A DNA stretch of 64,000 bases from Pycnococcus provasolii (lineage: Eukaryota; Chlorophyta; Pseudoscourfieldiophyceae; Pseudoscourfieldiales): assembly GCA_049487715.1 (NCBI GenBank), contig CP150563.1:640395-704394 (forward strand). Direction: 5' to 3'. The position numbers and the translations under genes were made by a program. Each line of letters begins with the position of its first letter. Positions within the stretch are counted from its first letter, which is position 1. Below are positions 61,798-64,000 of the stretch, in pieces. Below the pieces are notes generated by a model. It was not told where the DNA came from and did no database searches. It saw only the letters and a list, made by a program, of their open reading frames with translations.

Positions 61798-62369
61798 GCT
61801 GAGAAAAAAAAAAAAGAATCTTAAGCTCGAAGTCTGGTGAATCGGGAAGAAAGAGGGAGGAAAGGGTGAGAACCTGCCCAGTCCGGCGGGGAGAGAGAGG
61901 TGTTTTTTCGACACAGCAGCCAGAGGACTGAGGACACGCGCGCCAAAGACTTGGGTGGCGTACAGCAAGAGCATATGAACAACAGGTGAAAAACATTGCG
62001 AGCTGCAAGTCGTCGTGATGTGAAAAAGAGAAACAAAACTCCGCCCAATGTGATTTTTGTAGACTTTGCATCGCAGTGCATAAAGGTGGTATTCAAGTTG
62101 ATCACCTTTTTGCTCCAGAATCTTGCACCAGGGCCTTCTGATTTAAGTTTGGTCGGAGCTCATCATTGTGAACGGGGATCCTTCGTTGAACAATTAGCAA
62201 GGTCCGGGAAATTCCGGCCCCGCCACGGGCCCGCCATGGGCCCGCCATTTCAAACTTGAGGATGTGCGTTGGGTATACCGCACACAGTCAAGGCAACGAG
62301 AGCTGTGGCAAGTGAAGTTATTTTCGCGCCTCTCACAATACACGAACGAGAGGACGAGGCTCTCTTGAA
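61798..62369. other. Subtelomeric intergenic region
   Basis: The first 70 bases are the purine-rich (sense-strand pyrimidine) upstream region of the LMBR1-like gene. The rest has no frame with clear coding character. Confidence 0.4.
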
Positions 62370-62370
62370 G

Positions 62371-62680
62371 ATGTCTTCGCGATCGATCCTTTGGTGGGGA
62401 AAAGCACAACTCGCATGGGTATAGTTGAACCCCCCGTTCCACTCATACAAGAAATTCGCAGACATCGCGTTTCGAGCTTTCAACGAGAGCGAATTCGACG
62501 GTTTAATTTTTCTGGCCAAAGGAGACACCTTGTGGTTGGAGTATGTGCAGGAGTTTTTACAACAACGGAGAAGATTTTCCAACCTTTTTCGAAGATCTCG
62601 CAAAGTCACTGACACTCCGGCCTCATCTTGCAATGATGATGTCGAGTCATTGTCGACATCAAGGGTGTCCTCTTGATTCA
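62371..62680 (+). pseudogene. Frame-broken subtelomeric ORF (possible gene relic)
   Basis: Protein-like sequence continues across frames on the + strand. One frame from ATG 62371 meets a TAG at 62422 and then encodes FHSYKKFADIAFRAFNESEF and LIFLAKGDTLWLEYVQEFL to about 62560. The next frame then continues with FYNNGEDFPTFFEDLAKSLT. One in-frame stop and one frameshift would explain this. I do not recognise the family. An intron is an alternative, but no good GT-AG pair is evident. Confidence 0.35.
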
Positions 62681-62906
62681 GTCTCGGGGAAGTGGCCGGG
62701 CGCTAAGAATACATATCCCCGAATCGACTCCCCCTTTTCGGAAAGTTCGGGGATAGGTTGTTACGTTTTCTTCTTCCTTCGATCACTTACTGTACGCCAT
62801 CGTTAGCACAGTTGGCGTAAGTGCTCGGTCGTTGGACCACGTCGCGTAAGTGTTTTCCCTCGGGGGAACCACGATTCTTCCTCTTCGTGGTTCGCGTGCG
62901 AGAGCG

Positions 62907-63155
62907 ATGGGACACTACGACGTGTGGAAAGCGTACGAGAACGCAATCAAGTCATCCGAGGTACCAGAGGATGTTCGCGTTGAGGTTGAGAAGAGCGATG
63001 ACTCGCACGGCGTGGAAGTTGAGGAGGCCTTCTCCAACGAGGAGCTCATTGTGAGACACGACGTTTGCGACACAGACCGCTACGTGTTCGTAGTGAAACA
63101 TCTTGCGGCCATAACTTTTAACAACATAACATTACCGCGCTACTTGGTGATATGA
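62907..63155 (+). CDS. Small acidic subtelomeric ORF
   Basis: An 82-codon frame from ATG 62907 encodes an acidic start (MGHYDVWKAYENAIKSSEVP, then EDVRVEVEKSDD) and ends in a hydrophobic stretch before TGA 63153-63155. Codon use looks coding-like in the first 60 codons. It could be an exon or remnant of a larger subtelomeric gene. No family is recognised. Confidence 0.35.
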   Translation: MGHYDVWKAYENAIKSSEVPEDVRVEVEKSDDSHGVEVEEAFSNEELIVRHDVCDTDRYVFVVKHLAAITFNNITLPRYLVI

Positions 63156-63293
63156 CAAGATATCGCCGGAAACGGCGGGTTAAAAAAATGGCTGTTGTTA
63201 TTGGCTTCGTTCTGCACGACGCTGGCCGACGGTCGGCCGCATACCGGAGGCGAAATTTTTTTTTCAACATGTGGGTCAAACTGCCAGCCTGGC

Positions 63294-63620
63294 AATTAGG
63301 GTTACAATTAGGGTTACAATTAGGGTTACAATTAGGGTTACAATTAGGGTTAGGGTTAGGGTTAGGGTTAGGGTTAGGGTTAGGGTTAGGGTTAGGGTTA
63401 GGGTTAGGGTTAGGGTTAGGGTTAGGGTTAGGGTTAGGGTTAGGGTTAGGGTTAGGGTTAGGGTTAGGGTTAGGGTTAGGGTTAGGGTTAGGGTTAGGGT
63501 TAGAGTTAGAGTTAGAGTTAGAGGGTTAGGGTTAGGGTTAGGGTTAGGGTTAGGGTTAGGGTTAGGGTTAGGGTTAGGGTTAGGGTTAGGGTTAGGGTTA
63601 GGGTTAGGGTTAGGGTTAGA
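63294..63620 (+). repeat. Subtelomeric/telomeric TTAGGG array, inner block
   Basis: The left edge holds four to five copies of a 12-base variant (TTAGGGTTACAA, 63294-63345), then about 26 perfect TTAGGG units, a short run of TTAGAG variants (63500-63523), then more TTAGGG to about 63619. Degenerate units at the inner edge are typical of the proximal part of a telomere. Confidence 0.95.
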
Positions 63621-63850
63621 TGCCTTTACAGGTGCCAAGGATTTGCAAGGCTGTTTTTCTATAGTGGGAGACGCCCCTTTGCAATTAAATAAATCATTTT
63701 TTTGTAAGGGGACCCCCCCACAATCCTTGGGCTTTTTCTCTACCAAAAGGTCCAGAGGCTCAAATGGAAGCCTCCCTTGAACGGTTTTTTTTGGTCGAGC
63801 ACCTGCTCGGTTAATTCGTATTTTCAATTAATAATTCGCTTGTATGGGAG
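63621..63850. other. 230-bp unique island between two telomere-repeat blocks
   Basis: This non-repetitive stretch interrupts the TTAGGG array. It contains a T-run, a C-run and a Glu/Ser-type short frame but no convincing gene, and it ends in AT-rich DNA just before the outer array. Confidence 0.8.
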
Positions 63851-64000
63851 GGTTAGGGTTAGGGTTAGGGTTAGGGTTAGGGTTAGGGTTAGGGTTAGGG
63901 TTAGGGTTAGGGTTAGGGTTAGGGTTAGGGTTAGGGTTAGGGTTAGGGTTAGGGTTAGGGTTAGGGTTAGGGTTAGGGTTAGGGTTAGGGTTAGGGTTAG
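63851..64000 (+). repeat. Terminal telomere repeat (TTAGGG)n
   Basis: About 25 perfect TTAGGG units run to the last base. The G-rich strand points rightward, as expected for a right chromosome end. Confidence 0.97.

Noticed and set aside
62250-62633. Minus-strand 127-codon frame near the telomere
   Set aside because: The opposite strand is more protein-like over the same bases; this frame lacks any recognisable feature.

Overview
The window is the right-hand end of a nuclear chromosome from a small, GC-rich, intron-poor green alga. The last ~700 bases are TTAGGG telomere repeat on the + strand, running to the final base. Green-lineage evidence comes from an EXECUTER-type plastid protein, an MFP1-like thylakoid coiled-coil protein, a KEA-type plastid antiporter, a plant-type AP-4 sigma subunit, a SKIP31-like F-box protein and a class VIII-like myosin. 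A CFAP73/CCDC42-family protein, two Sfi1-like proteins, cAMP-dependent kinase and selenoprotein S fit a flagellated prasinophyte-type chlorophyte rather than a land plant. I cannot name the species from sequence alone.

Layout. 1-13.4 kb: secreted protein, AP-4 sigma, CUE protein, PKA catalytic subunit, a bacterial-type protein of unknown function, GARS (PurD), a small spliced coiled-coil gene, F-box protein, an unrecognised protein and a bestrophin-like membrane protein. 13.7-29 kb: EXECUTER-like protein, selenoprotein S with a candidate SECIS, LRR/Sfi1-like protein, myosin, an unrecognised basic protein and an Sfi1-like protein. 29-45 kb: LOG-type phosphoribohydrolase, KEA antiporter, acyl-CoA-binding/ankyrin protein, a repeat-rich putative plastid coiled-coil protein, PPO-like flavoprotein, MFP1-like protein, creatininase-family protein and double-GNAT acetyltransferase. 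45-62 kb: FAS1/cupredoxin surface protein, MCM2, an unrecognised protein, PC-esterase-like type II membrane protein, CFAP73-like protein, RluA-family pseudouridine synthase, a coiled-coil protein and an LMBR1-like membrane protein. 62-64 kb: subtelomere with decayed or small ORFs, then telomere.

The most striking large-scale property is gene orientation. Of 31 neighbouring gene pairs, 28 are on opposite strands, so almost every gene sits in a head-to-head pair on one side and a tail-to-tail pair on the other. Tail-to-tail gaps are 44-472 bp. Head-to-head gaps are 163-1429 bp and usually carry pyrimidine-rich tracts on the sense strand of each gene. Four genes share a similar element at their 3' ends, and two genes have a hairpin that contains the stop codon. 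Only five introns were found (47-128 nt, GT-AG).

Most genes are unrelated housekeeping functions. Loose themes are flagellum/centriole (CFAP73-like, two Sfi1-like proteins), plastid (EXECUTER, KEA, MFP1-like, PPO-like, repeat coiled-coil protein) and endomembrane (AP-4 sigma, SelS, myosin).
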